The notes under the pieces are model-generated. The model saw only the letters and a list, made by a program, of their open reading frames with translations, had not been told where the DNA came from and ran no database searches. A stretch of DNA of 64,000 nt, taken from assembly GCF_014773485.1 (NCBI RefSeq), contig NZ_JACXBP010000014.1:1-64000 (forward strand), in the 5' to 3' direction. Below are positions 1-8,945 of the stretch, in pieces (position 1 is the stretch's first letter; every line of letters begins with the position of its first letter). The position numbers and the translations under genes are program-made. The DNA comes from Erwinia aphidicola (GTDB taxonomy: Bacteria > Pseudomonadota > Gammaproteobacteria > Enterobacterales > Enterobacteriaceae).

Positions 1-64
1 ATCCTGCAATCCTGCAATCCTGCAATCCTGCAATCCTGCAATCCTGCAATCCTGCAATCCTGCC
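1..64. repeat. 8-bp tandem repeat at window edge
   Basis: The window opens with seven perfect copies of the 8-bp unit ATCCTGCA followed by one variant copy (ATCCTGCC). The array may extend left beyond the window, so the true copy number is unknown. It lies downstream of the 3' end of the short dehydrogenase remnant. No function is evident. Confidence 0.9.
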
Positions 65-90
65 TGAGTATTATCCGTCCTGCCAAATGA

Positions 91-195
91 CTAGGCCTGA
101 TGACTGGCCGCAAATCTTTCAACCGTAGCCAGACCGATTTCGCCGGTACCGCCAATGACAACAGCTATCGGTCGGGGAATAGATATAGGAGTCAC
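91..195 (-). pseudogene. Short-chain dehydrogenase remnant (N-terminal 34 residues)
   Basis: A GTG-initiated frame of 34 codons encodes the start of a Rossmann fold: a hydrophobic strand IAVVIG followed by GGTGEIG, the TGxxxGxG-type dinucleotide-binding loop of short-chain dehydrogenases/NAD-epimerase-like proteins. It ends at TAG straight after the first helix, so about 200 residues of a normal SDR are missing. It sits beside two further broken genes (LysR regulator, MFS pump), which suggests a LysR-controlled locus in decay. The family assignment rests on one motif and is moderate. Confidence 0.5.
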
Positions 196-295
196 GATTA
201 TCTGCGGTTGCTGGGATAACCGACGGTATCATTGCTCCAGTCGGCCGTTTAACGGTGATATTGTGCTTTCCATTCTCGCAGACTGGGAATCGGTT

Positions 296-1204
296 TTATA
301 AAGGAGTGGTAGTAAACGGCGCTTTAAGCGCATCGATAGCACAACGTATCCGCCGAGGCATGACAGACGTTTTCAGCCACACGGCATAAATGGGCAAACT
401 GCTGCAGCGTGTCCCCGGTAAAACTTCAACCAGCCTTCCATGTTCAATGTCCTGGTTCACCAGCCAGCGTGGCAGTTACGCAATACCATAACCCTCCAGC
501 GTTGACGCGTAGACGGCACTCATCGTGCTAAAGCGTAGTCGTCCATTCGGCTGCCAGTAAATCATTTCTTCCTGCGCATTTTTAATCAACCAAGGTTAAG
601 AGCGCCCCTGCTCCAGCAGCGTGAGGTGAGGAAAGTCGGTGAGATCATCAGGACGATGAAGAACATCGCCTTCAGATAGCAAAGCAGGGGAGGCACAAAG
701 CAGTAGCGCCTGATGCCCTAGCAGATGAGCGGTGAGATCGACATGGTGCCCCGGAGCGCCGATACGGATGGCCAGATCGATACCATCGGCGGCCAGGTCT
801 ACTCGCTGTGTGGACAGCCTCAGGTCCAGACCAAGCCCCTGCCAGCGTTGCGTCAACGGCAGTAAAACCGGCAATACCCATTTTTCACCCAGCAGGGGAG
901 GGGCTGCAATTCGTAGCTGACCTGAGGGGGCGTTGACATGTGCCATCAGACGGTTTTCTGCGGCATTGAGGCTGGCGAGTATTTGCAGGCAGTCCTGATA
1001 AAACAATTCACCTTCACGGGTGAGCGAAAGAGAGCGGGTGGTGCGCTGAAACAATTTTACCTGCAGACGAGCTTCCAGACGGGCAACGGCTTTCCCAACC
1101 GTCGAGCGGGATAGACCCAGTTGGTAAGCTGCCTGGCTGAACCCTCCCGCCTGAGCGGCCTGTACAAAAGCGCGGATGCTGTTAAGCCGGTCAGCATTAA
1201 TCAT
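296..1204 (-). pseudogene. LysR-family transcriptional regulator, two in-frame stops
   Basis: The frame begins at ATG 1204 (MINADRLNSIRAF) and has a clear LysR winged helix (AGGFSQAAYQLGLSRSTVGK) followed by the start of the effector domain. It meets TAA at 596–598. Reading on in the same frame gives recognisable LysR C-terminal sequence (EEMIYWQPNGRLRF, LEGYGIA), a second TAA at 476–478, then a natural end at 296–298. The reconstructed length of about 302 residues is normal for LysR. Two nonsense mutations in otherwise colinear sequence indicate a pseudogene. An intact DNA-binding domain could still be made from the 5' part. It is divergent from the broken MFS gene, its probable former target. 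Confidence 0.85.
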
Positions 1205-1314
1205 GAAAAACAACTCTTAGATTGGCGATTTGGATTCATCAGTATGGTGAAAAATGAGCGTAACTGAAGAATAAATATCGTGGCAGGCTAATGTTTTCCC
1301 CCCAGGAATGCTGC

Positions 1315-2689
1315 ATGACAACTTCTTTCACTCTTTCCCGCACTCAGTTAATCAGGCTGCAAAGCGGGATATGCCTGGCCAGCTTCCTTGGCTGCCTGGA
1401 TTTCACCATCGTGAATACCGCGTTGCCAGCGCTGCAGCGCTACTTCAGTCGCGACGTGGTTGCCATGCAGTGGTCGATGACGCTATTTGTGATGGCGCTG
1501 TGCTGCTGCATGGTAATGTCAGCCCGTCTGGCTGAGCGCTTTGGCGCTAAGCACGTACTGTTCGGCGGTATGTTGCTGTTTGGCGTCGCCTGGTTGGGAG
1601 CGGGGCTGGCGGTCAATCTGACAGTGATGAACTTCTGCCGTTTGTTACAGGGAACAGGGTGTGCAGTGCTGTATACCGTCAGCGCGAGCATACTGGTCAG
1701 TGTTATGCCGTCTGCAGGGCGGGGCAGGGCGCTGGGCATGCTGTTTGCTGCTAATGGTTTAGGATTGGCTCTGGGGCCGATAGCCGGAGGTATTCTGGTC
1801 AGCTGGTTAGGCTGGCGATCGGTTTTTTTGATCAATGTGCCGCTAATGCTGGTCAGTTTTCTATGCTGCATGGGCGCCATCCCGACGTCCTCAAGGAATG
1901 TGCAGGTCCGACTCGATATTTCAGGCTGGTTAATGATGAATGCCGGGCTGATACCGCTGCTGATCTGGGCAGTCAGGTGGCGCGTTGGGGGCTACTGAGT
2001 GTAAATTCACTCCTGTTGTTGATGTTGTCGCTGCTGTTTCTGCGGGTTTTCCTCACCTTAGAAAAGCGCACGATCCAGCCGCTACTTGATTTGCATATGC
2101 TGCGCAATAAGGACTTTGCGGCTGCCTGCATGTTATCGGTGCTGCTGGCCATATTTTATTGCAGCGCATTCATGCTGATCCCACTCAGGCTGGTTGCAGT
2201 CTTCCAACCCAGTGATGCCCGGATCGGCCTGATGCTGCTGCCGGTGACGCTGGTGATGGCGGTGGTTTCACCGATTGCAGGCCACGCTGCCGACCGCTTC
2301 ACTCCCTGGCCTGTGATGGCGGCAGGATTCATCGCGCTGTCACTGTCAGCGTTGCTACAGAGCTTTGGCAATATTCCTATAACTACCGTTTTCGCTGCAT
2401 TTATACTGATGGGGGCCGGATGGGGTGCGATCCTCGGGCCTTCGGTTAATGCGGCGCTTTGCCTGCGTCAAGGCATGCGCAGGGGATTGGGATTTCCTGG
2501 ACGCTGCATAATCTCGGCGGCGCACTTGGGTTGGCCATTGCTGCACAAATCTATCAGGCAGGCGGTGCCGACGGCGGTTTTCAGCGGGTTATGATAGGAT
2601 TTGCCGTGGGATCGTTGCTTGCCGTAGTGGTGGCACTTAGGGCGGCAAAGCGCGCCAGCACACAGCGGCTGGCGCAGAGCGATGATTAG
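1315..2689 (+). pseudogene. MFS drug-efflux-type transporter (DHA2-like), two frameshifts
   Basis: Three overlapping frames together give one MFS protein of about 455 residues. The first (from ATG 1315, MTTSFTLSRTQ) holds helices 1–6 with FLGCLDFTIVNTALPAL and the A-motif-like region AERFGAKH. The second begins near 1975 and carries the middle helices (LLPVTLVMAVVSPIAG). The third begins near 2460 and gives the end (SWTLHNLGGALGLAIAAQIY). The pieces join without loss, so single-base indels near 1975 and 2460 broke the gene. It resembles EmrB/QacA-type exporters. The stop overlaps the end of msrA by 4 bp, convergently. If either frameshift is a sequencing error the gene would still be broken by the other. 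Confidence 0.8.
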
Positions 2690-3222
2690 CCGCTGATGGT
2701 TTTCGCCGCAAACTTTTTGCGTAGCTTCTGCAGCTTCGGTGGGATCACTGCCAGGCAGTAACGGTTTTCCTGACCTTCACCCGCCCAGTAATCCTGGTGG
2801 TAATCTTCTGCCGGCCACCATTTCGCATCGGTTTCGATGGTGGTCACAACCGGATCGGCGTGTTCAGTCTGCGCGCGCGCAATCGCCGCTTTCGCTTCAG
2901 CAAGCTGTGCAGCATCTGCCGGGAACAGCGCTGAGCGGTACTGCGTCCCGATATCATTACCCTGGCGGTTCAGCTGGGTGGGATCGTGAGTGGCAAAGCT
3001 GATATCCAGCAGGTCGCCATAGCTGACTTTGTCAGGGTTGAAGCCAATACGGATAGCTTCAGCGTGGCCGGTGTCCCCATTGCAAACCTGCTTATAGGTT
3101 GGGTTTTCGGTGTGGCCGCCGATGTAGCCGCTCTCGACCGATTCCACGCCGTCAATCTGTTTGAAGACTGCTTCAGTGCACCAGAAGCAGCCTCCGCCAA
3201 TAGTTGCGTATTCTGTCGCCAT
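2686..3222 (-). CDS. msrA: Peptide methionine sulfoxide reductase MsrA
   Basis: This 178-residue protein repairs oxidised methionine by reducing methionine-S-sulfoxide, free or in proteins. The catalytic signature GGCFWCTEAVF is at residues 9–19, with the nucleophilic Cys in GCFWC, and GYIGGHTENPTY and the later NDIGTQYRS segment are family hallmarks. It lacks the N-terminal extension of the E. coli MsrA (about 212 residues) and matches the shorter MsrA type. The ATG at 3222 is preceded by a GGAG-like site and leads straight into the fold. It is cytosolic, and monocistronic here. The only intact gene in the decayed left end. Confidence 0.95.
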   Translation of the reverse strand: MATEYATIGGGCFWCTEAVFKQIDGVESVESGYIGGHTENPTYKQVCNGDTGHAEAIRIGFNPDKVSYGDLLDISFATHDPTQLNRQGNDIGTQYRSALFPADAAQLAEAKAAIARAQTEHADPVVTTIETDAKWWPAEDYHQDYWAGEGQENRYCLAVIPPKLQKLRKKFAAKTISG

Positions 3223-3315
3223 GTTTAACTCCTTCAGGGGTTTTCCTGCATATTGGCTATTGATATGGGATTAACCTTAGCTTTTTGCAACGTCAGGTCA
3301 ATGCGTTTTTAGCCT

Positions 3316-3545
3316 TTACCCGCCAGCCGCTGATATTTTGCCATTGTTTCGCGTCAGTTCGCCAAGCGGAAGATCGTTCATAAAGCAGTAAAGTCGCTGA
3401 ACGGTCATTACCAAGTTCCCTCATCCTGCTTGCGAGTGTTTTCCAGCGGGCTGATATCCAACTGTAGATCCAGCGCAGCGCAGCAGCGTCTCAATTTGGC
3501 AGATACGGTTTTTCTGAGAAAAGATAGTGCGAATTATCATTCTGC
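3316..3545 (-). pseudogene. hipBA-type toxin–antitoxin remnant
   Basis: Two short frames in tandem look like the end of a HipB antitoxin and the start of a HipA kinase. The upstream piece reads IETLLR and, after a frame change, LDLQLDISPLENTRKQ, ending at TAA 3408–3410, like the C-terminus of HipB-type XRE regulators. An ATG overlapping that stop (TAATG) opens MTVQRLYCFMNDLPLGELTR followed by NNGKIS, typical of the HipA N-subdomain. It stops at 3316–3318 after 30 residues, where HipA would continue for about 400. An intact but unrelated-looking hipBA module lies at 57.4–59.0 kb. The assignment is by motif recall only. Confidence 0.5.
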
Positions 3546-3667
3546 TTAGTTTATTTCGGAATGGCGTATAACCGTTGGATATTGGCCCCTCAACTGCGAA
3601 CAAAAGAAAATAACCGTAATTTATAACGTATTGATTTATGTCAATACCTTATCAAAAAAGGTGTCTT

Positions 3668-4981
3668 TTGAACATTTCGCTTACTGCACGGCTGGCAGAA
3701 ACGCTATCCAGCATCAATCCTGGCGCGACTGAGCGGCATAATGCCCGTGCTGGCGTCATGGATTACTTCGCCTGTCTGTTTCCTGTACTGCACGGAAGCG
3801 TACTGGACAGCGGCCTGGACGCAATATTTCGCGTATTCCCGGCTGAACATTCGCTGGAAAACCTGGCGCTGCAGCTCGGCTATCTCAGTCATTCTCTGGA
3901 TTTCGATGATTACCACGCTAATTTCCGCGGCCACCCCACTACTGTGGTGCTCTCCTCACTGCTGGCGCTGAGTACTACGCGTAAAGCGCAAAGCGTGGAG
4001 GATTTCCTCGATGCTTATGTTGTCGGGGTAGAACTGGCAGGCCGGTTAGGGAAAGCCATCGGCACGCGCCACTATTCGGCCGGATTCCACAGCACTGCCA
4101 CGCTTGGAACCCTTGCTGCCACTGGCGCAGCCTGCCGGTTATTGCAGCTCAGTAACGCCGAAACGCAGGTGGCCATCGGGCTGGCGGCGACTCAGGCCTC
4201 CGGTTTACGCAGCCAGTTTGGTTCAGCGGCTAAACCTCTGCATGCCGGGCTGGCCGCCCGCAGCGCGGTCAACAGCGTACAGCTGGCTCAGGCGGGTTTC
4301 GCCGGGCAGAGCAGCGGTGTTTTGGAGAGCTTCCTGCAGGCGCTGGGCTTTGGTGCCGGACAGCCGGCTGACTTGCTACATGAGTGGGGATCCCCGTGGC
4401 GCATTGTTTCACCGGGCCTGGAGTTTAAACGCTACCCGACCTGTGGTGGCACCCACAGCGCGGCCGAAGCCGCATTCATCCTGCGTGAGCAGTTGCAGGC
4501 GAACGCGAAATTGTCTGACGTTGAACGGATTGAAGTCAGCTTTCCACCAGGCGCCGATACCGCACCGAATATCACCGCGCCGCGTAACGGCGTTGAAGCG
4601 CGTTTCAGCCTCGAATACGTGATTGCCGATGCGCTGCTGAACGGCAGCGTTGCGCTGGAAAATTACAGTGAAGCGCCGGTTGACGACGTGATTGCTGAAC
4701 TCGCCGCGCGCGTCAGCCGCCATCCCGACCCGAGTGCGCCTGCGGATGAGCTCGATCCCGATCGTCGTTTCCATCGCGTCACGCTTTATCTGCGCAACGG
4801 CAGCTCGCTCAGCCACTGTGTTACGCGCCGTGAAACCGCCGCAGCGCCCACTGACGTCGAGGCCAAGCTGCGCAACAGTCTGGCAGCTCTGCCTGCCGCT
4901 CAGGCACAAACCATTTTCAACGATGCATGCCTGGCGGATAGCGCCGCGCTGCAGCGTCTTATTTTCCTGATTAGCCAATAA
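3668..4981 (+). CDS. MmgE/PrpD family protein
   Basis: The protein belongs to the MmgE/PrpD fold of 2-methylcitrate dehydratase and aconitate decarboxylase-like enzymes. Landmarks are HSLDFDDYHANFRGHP near residue 80, with FDDYHA corresponding to the family's LDFDD(T/Y)H, the segment LAATGAACRLL, and FKRYPTCGGTHSAAEA in the second half. A TTG at 3668 has an AGGTG site 5 bases upstream. An in-frame ATG at 3638 would add ten residues but lacks a ribosome site. The gene is followed 14 bases later by an FMN monooxygenase and an ABC importer. This suggests a catabolic role on a dicarboxylate or carboxylate released from an imported amino-acid adduct. The substrate is unknown. Confidence 0.85.
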   Translation: MNISLTARLAETLSSINPGATERHNARAGVMDYFACLFPVLHGSVLDSGLDAIFRVFPAEHSLENLALQLGYLSHSLDFDDYHANFRGHPTTVVLSSLLALSTTRKAQSVEDFLDAYVVGVELAGRLGKAIGTRHYSAGFHSTATLGTLAATGAACRLLQLSNAETQVAIGLAATQASGLRSQFGSAAKPLHAGLAARSAVNSVQLAQAGFAGQSSGVLESFLQALGFGAGQPADLLHEWGSPWRIVSPGLEFKRYPTCGGTHSAAEAAFILREQLQANAKLSDVERIEVSFPPGADTAPNITAPRNGVEARFSLEYVIADALLNGSVALENYSEAPVDDVIAELAARVSRHPDPSAPADELDPDRRFHRVTLYLRNGSSLSHCVTRRETAAAPTDVEAKLRNSLAALPAAQAQTIFNDACLADSAALQRLIFLISQ

Positions 4982-4995
4982 CGAAAGGATCTCCC

Positions 4996-6342
4996 ATGTC
5001 TGTGCAGAAAACCTCACCGCGCCAGCTGCGCCTCGGCCTGTTTGTTCAGGCGCTGGGCCACCACGTGGGCGGCTGGCGTGCTGAGGGGGCGAAAGGCTCT
5101 CCGACCGATGTCGAATGGTTTACCTGGATCGCCAAAAAAGGCGAAGAAGGCCTGTTTGATATGTTCTTCGTTGGCGATGCGCTGGCAACCAGCGTTCACC
5201 GCCTCCCTTCCACCATGTCACGCCTGGAGCCCCTGACGCTGCTTTCCGCGTTGGCGGTGCAGACTAAATATATTGGTCTGGCGGCGACAGCCTCTACCAC
5301 TTTCGATCAGCCGTTCCACCTGGCGCGCGCGCTGTCATCGGTCGACCATATCAGCCGTGGCCGCGGTGCGTGGAACGTGGTGACCTCATTCTCTGCTGAT
5401 GCCGCGCGCAATTTCAGCCGTGAAGATCTGCCTTCCCACGCCGAACGCTACGACGTGGCGCGCGAGTTCCTCGATGTGACCTTTAAACTGTGGAACGGTT
5501 GGGAAGAGGGCGCAATCGTGCGCGAAAAAGAGAGCGGTCGTTACTCTGACGAAGGGAAGATTCACGCTGCCAACCACAAAGGTAAATATTTCCAGGTGCA
5601 GGGACCGCTGAACATCGCCCGTTCCCCGCAGGGGCGTCCGGTGATTATTGAAGCCGGATCTTCCCCGGCCGGTCAGAAACTGGCGGCTGAAACTGCTGAA
5701 GTGGTGTTTACCGCAGCGGCCTCACTGGAAGAGGGGCAGGCGTTCTACCGCAGCCAGAAACAGTTTGTGCGCGATGCTGGTCGCCAGCCGGATCATTTGC
5801 TGATCCTACCGGGCGTGATGCCGATTGTCGGGCGCACGCGTGCGGAGGCGCAGGAAACCTGGAACCAGCTGAATGAACTGGTTGATATCGATAACGGTAT
5901 TGAACAGCTGTCCGCGCGCTTTGGCGTGGATATGACCGCCTATCCGCTGGATGGGCCGGTGCCGGAGATTGGCGGTACGGAAGGCGGGCAGAGCCGCGTC
6001 AAGCTGCTGACCGACCTCGCCGCGCGTGAAAACCTCACCCTGCGCCAGCTGGCAGCCGTGGCGGCCGGTTCCCGCGGTCACCGGGTGATTGTGGGCACCG
6101 CCGAAGATATCGCCGATGACTTCCAGCAGTGGCTGGAACAGGACGGGGCGGACGGCTTCAACATCATGCCAGCGGTGCTGCCAAATCAGCTGGAGCTGTT
6201 TGTCGAACTGGTGGTGCCTGAGCTGCAGCGCCGTGGCCTGTTCCGCACCGAATATCATTACAGCACTCTGCGTGAAAACCTGGGGCTGCCGTCTATCGAT
6301 GAAAATTTTGCTGCCGTGCCTGCACTGGCAACTGAGGGGTAA
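4996..6342 (+). CDS. FMN-dependent LLM-class monooxygenase (NtaA/SnaA/DszA/YtnJ type)
   Basis: A 448-residue flavin-dependent oxygenase of the bacterial luciferase-like superfamily. GLFVQALGHHVGGWR near the N-terminus, FDMFFVGDA, the FMN-site segment RGAWNVVTSFS, and the C-terminal VGTAEDIADDFQQW with DGFNIMP are all characteristic of the NtaA/DszA/SnaA branch. Full length for the family. These enzymes need a partner flavin reductase, which is not in the window. They cleave C–S or C–N bonds in compounds such as nitrilotriacetate, dibenzothiophene or, for Bacillus YtnJ, S-succinylcysteine. Adjacent amino-acid importer genes fit scavenging of sulfur from modified cysteine. That substrate is inferred from context only. 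Confidence 0.9.
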   Translation: MSVQKTSPRQLRLGLFVQALGHHVGGWRAEGAKGSPTDVEWFTWIAKKGEEGLFDMFFVGDALATSVHRLPSTMSRLEPLTLLSALAVQTKYIGLAATASTTFDQPFHLARALSSVDHISRGRGAWNVVTSFSADAARNFSREDLPSHAERYDVAREFLDVTFKLWNGWEEGAIVREKESGRYSDEGKIHAANHKGKYFQVQGPLNIARSPQGRPVIIEAGSSPAGQKLAAETAEVVFTAAASLEEGQAFYRSQKQFVRDAGRQPDHLLILPGVMPIVGRTRAEAQETWNQLNELVDIDNGIEQLSARFGVDMTAYPLDGPVPEIGGTEGGQSRVKLLTDLAARENLTLRQLAAVAAGSRGHRVIVGTAEDIADDFQQWLEQDGADGFNIMPAVLPNQLELFVELVVPELQRRGLFRTEYHYSTLRENLGLPSIDENFAAVPALATEG

Positions 6343-6345
6343 CTG

Positions 6346-7242
6346 ATGAAACACATTGTACTGACTGCCGCCGTACTGGCGCTGGCTCCAATCACCTCCG
6401 CCCTGGCCGCCGATCAGGATGTTGCCTTTGCCAGCAGCGTGAAGCCGAAGGCCGATGCGGCGCTGCACGCTACGCTGCCGGAAGACATTCTGAAGAAGGG
6501 CTATATTGTGGCGGGAACCAACCCCAACACGCCGCCTACTACTTTTTACCAGGCGGATAATAAAACCCTGGCCGGGCGCGAGATTGATATTGTCAGCGCG
6601 GTTGCTGACCGCCTCGGTGTGGCCGTGCACTGGCGTGATACCGGGGGCTTTGACAACATTATTCCTGGTCTGAAATCTGGTCGTTACGATCTGGCCGCGT
6701 CTAATATCGATGCCAATAAGAAGCGTCTGCAGCAGGTTGATTTTGTTGGCTACTACAACGCATCTAAACTGGCGCTGGTCGCCCGTAAAGATGCGGAGCT
6801 GGGGCCATTCAACACCTTCGCCGAGCTGTGTGGCAAGACCGTGGGCGCGGGAGCAGGTACGTCGCAGATCACCCGCCTGCAAACCGCCAGCGAAGCCTGC
6901 ATTGCCGATAAAAAACCAGCGATAACTATCCCGGTATTCCCGGATCGTCCGGCGGGCGTGCAGGCAGTAATCAGCGGTCGCGTGCCGATGTTCTTTGGTC
7001 CGTATGAAGGCCTGCGCTACCAGGCCAGCCACGTTAAGCCGCTGGCATTAGCGGGTGAGATCACCATTGAGGACACCATCGTCTCTATCGCTCTGCCAAA
7101 ACAGTCGCCGCTGGAGAAGCCGATTCAGGCCGCATTGAACTCACTTATCAAAGATGGTACCTATCAGCAGATCCTCGATAAATGGGAAATTGGCTTCGGC
7201 GCGGTGAAAACAGCGGGCCTGAATGAAGAGATTGCCAAATGA
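6346..7242 (+). CDS. Polar amino-acid ABC transporter, substrate-binding protein
   Basis: A 298-residue periplasmic binding protein of the type 3 (HisJ/GlnH-like) family. A signal peptide (MKHIVLTAAVLALAPITSALA) precedes GYIVAGTNPNTPPTTFY, the ligand-contact segment GLKSGRYDLAASNI and VDFVGYY. The family's usual aromatic and acidic ligand residues cannot be placed exactly by eye. It starts 3 bases after the monooxygenase stop, and its own end overlaps the permease gene by 4 bases, so the genes are one operon. The ligand is probably a substituted amino acid used by the neighbouring PrpD-like and monooxygenase enzymes. Confidence 0.9.
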   Translation: MKHIVLTAAVLALAPITSALAADQDVAFASSVKPKADAALHATLPEDILKKGYIVAGTNPNTPPTTFYQADNKTLAGREIDIVSAVADRLGVAVHWRDTGGFDNIIPGLKSGRYDLAASNIDANKKRLQQVDFVGYYNASKLALVARKDAELGPFNTFAELCGKTVGAGAGTSQITRLQTASEACIADKKPAITIPVFPDRPAGVQAVISGRVPMFFGPYEGLRYQASHVKPLALAGEITIEDTIVSIALPKQSPLEKPIQAALNSLIKDGTYQQILDKWEIGFGAVKTAGLNEEIAK

Positions 7243-8141
7243 GTGTGCGGCCTGACGACTCAGGCGCCGGGCTGCGCATTGTCGGTCACCGCCATTACGG
7301 GCGCTGGTTTAGCGCGCTGATCGTGCTGCTGTTGGTGGTGCTGATGGGGTCATCGGTGGTCAGCAATCCGCGCTTCGAGTGGGACGTGGTGGCGCAGAAT
7401 CTGACGGAAGCCTCGATCCTCAACGGCGTGATAATGACCATCAAGCTGACGGCGATCTCCGTGCTGTTCGGCTTTGCCGGGGGAACGCTGCTGGCGCTGA
7501 TGCGCCTGTCGGCCAATCCAGTGCTGGTCGGGGTGAGCTGGGCCTATACCTGGTTCTTCCGTGCGGTGCCGATGCTGGTCCAGCTGTTCCTCTGGTACAA
7601 CATCGCTGCGCTCTATCCGAAGTTAACCCTGTCGCTGCCGTTTATCGGCGAGGTCTGGCATGCCACCACCAACGAGATTATCAGCCCGTTCAGCGCGGCG
7701 GTGATTGCGCTGGTGATGCACCAGTCGGCCTATGCGGCGGAAATTATCCGTGCCGGGATCCAGAGCGTTAATCCGGGCCAGCTGGAGGCGGCGAAAGCGT
7801 TAGGCTATCGTCCCGGCCAGATTTTCCGCCAGACCGTGCTGCCGCAGGCGATGCGCACCATTCTGCCTCCGGCAGGCAATGAAGTGATCGGTCAGCTGAA
7901 AACCACCGCCGTGGTTTCGGTGATTGCGCTGCAGGACGTGCTCTATTCGGCACAGATTATCTATCAGCGTACCTACGAGGTGATCCCGCTGCTGCTGGTT
8001 GCCACCGCTTGGTATCTGCTGATGACCTCAGTACTGTCCATTGGCCAGCATTATGTTGAAGCGTGGTTCAGCCGCGGTAACAGCCCGGCGAAACGCAGCT
8101 GGTTTCGCCGCCTGCCGCAGCAACAGGAGCAGGAATCATGA
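7239..8141 (+). CDS. Polar amino-acid ABC transporter, permease
   Basis: A 300-residue integral membrane protein of the HisM/GlnP class. It has a cytoplasmic lead, a first helix (FSALIVLLLVVLMGSSVV), and the five-helix core. The EAA loop that docks on the ATPase reads EAAKALGYRPGQIFRQTVLP near residue 185. The start overlaps the binding-protein stop (ATGA) and the end overlaps the ATPase start in the same way, implying translational coupling. One permease only, so it probably works as a homodimer. Confidence 0.92.
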   Translation: MSVRPDDSGAGLRIVGHRHYGRWFSALIVLLLVVLMGSSVVSNPRFEWDVVAQNLTEASILNGVIMTIKLTAISVLFGFAGGTLLALMRLSANPVLVGVSWAYTWFFRAVPMLVQLFLWYNIAALYPKLTLSLPFIGEVWHATTNEIISPFSAAVIALVMHQSAYAAEIIRAGIQSVNPGQLEAAKALGYRPGQIFRQTVLPQAMRTILPPAGNEVIGQLKTTAVVSVIALQDVLYSAQIIYQRTYEVIPLLLVATAWYLLMTSVLSIGQHYVEAWFSRGNSPAKRSWFRRLPQQQEQES

Positions 8142-8899
8142 GTGAATCGATCAGCCTGCGCGGCATTCATAAACAATTTTCCGGCAAAACGGTACTGCGC
8201 GATATCAGTATGGATATTGCCGCCGGTTCGGTGACGGTAATCCTCGGGCCTTCCGGCTCCGGGAAATCAACGCTGCTGCGCTGTATTAACCACTTGGAAA
8301 AACTTGATGCCGGCACCATCCACGTGGGGCAATCGATGATTGGCTACCGCCGCAAGGGGCGGCATTTAGTGGAGATGCCGGAGAAACGCGTTGCCGCGCA
8401 GCGTCAGCGCATCGGCATGGTGTTCCAGCAGTTCAATCTGTTTCCGCACCGTACCGTGCTGCAGAATATCAGCGATGCGCCGCTGCGCATTCGTGGTGAG
8501 AAGCGTGCCGTGGTGGAAGCCCGCGCGCTGAAATTACTGGAGCAGGTCGGGCTGGCGCACCGGGCGCAGGCGTGGCCGCGCGAACTGTCCGGCGGCCAGC
8601 AGCAGCGCGTGGCGATTGCCCGGGCGCTGGCAATGGAGCCGGAAGTGATGCTGTTCGATGAGCCGACCTCGGCGCTGGACCCTGAACTGGTGGGTGAAGT
8701 ACTGCAGGTGATGAAGCAGCTGGCACATTCCGGTATCACCATGGTGGTGGTCACCCACGAAATTGGGTTCGCCCGCGAAGTGGCGGATAACATCGTGTTT
8801 ATGGATAACGGAACAGTAGTGGAAAGCGGCGATGCGCGCACATTACTGGACAATCCGCAACATCCGCGCCTGCGCGAATTTCTCGCCAGCGTGTTGTAA
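8138..8899 (+). CDS. Polar amino-acid ABC transporter, ATP-binding protein
   Basis: A 253-residue ATPase of the GlnQ/HisP family. Walker A is GPSGSGKST near residue 38, the Q-loop is MVFQQFNLFPH, the signature is LSGGQQQRV, Walker B is [14 protein letters not shown] and the switch His is in VVVTHE. The length is typical. The start overlaps the permease stop by 4 bases. It is the last gene of the operon begun by the PrpD-like gene and is followed by a strong terminator hairpin at 8910–8931. Confidence 0.95.
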   Translation: MSESISLRGIHKQFSGKTVLRDISMDIAAGSVTVILGPSGSGKSTLLRCINHLEKLDAGTIHVGQSMIGYRRKGRHLVEMPEKRVAAQRQRIGMVFQQFNLFPHRTVLQNISDAPLRIRGEKRAVVEARALKLLEQVGLAHRAQAWPRELSGGQQQRVAIARALAMEPEVMLFDEPTSALDPELVGEVLQVMKQLAHSGITMVVVTHEIGFAREVADNIVFMDNGTVVESGDARTLLDNPQHPRLREFLASVL

Positions 8900-8909
8900 C
8901 TTGTTAAAG

Positions 8910-8940
8910 TCTGCCTCTCCCTTGAGGCAGATGATTTTAT
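8910..8940 (+). terminator. Rho-independent terminator
   Basis: An 8-bp perfect stem (TCTGCCTC / GAGGCAGA) with a 6-base loop is followed by TGATTTTAT. It lies just after the ATPase stop and ends the importer operon. It also faces the 3' end of the convergent DUF1345 gene. Confidence 0.85.
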
Positions 8941-8945
8941 TACCC

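Noticed and set aside
1-64. CRISPR array
   Set aside because: Units are 8 bp and contiguous with no spacers. No CRISPR-type repeat–spacer pattern was seen anywhere.
5806-7032. 408-codon minus-strand open frame opposite the monooxygenase and binding-protein genes
   Set aside because: Antisense shadow of two well-supported genes, with His/Arg/Gln-rich composition and no recognisable domain.
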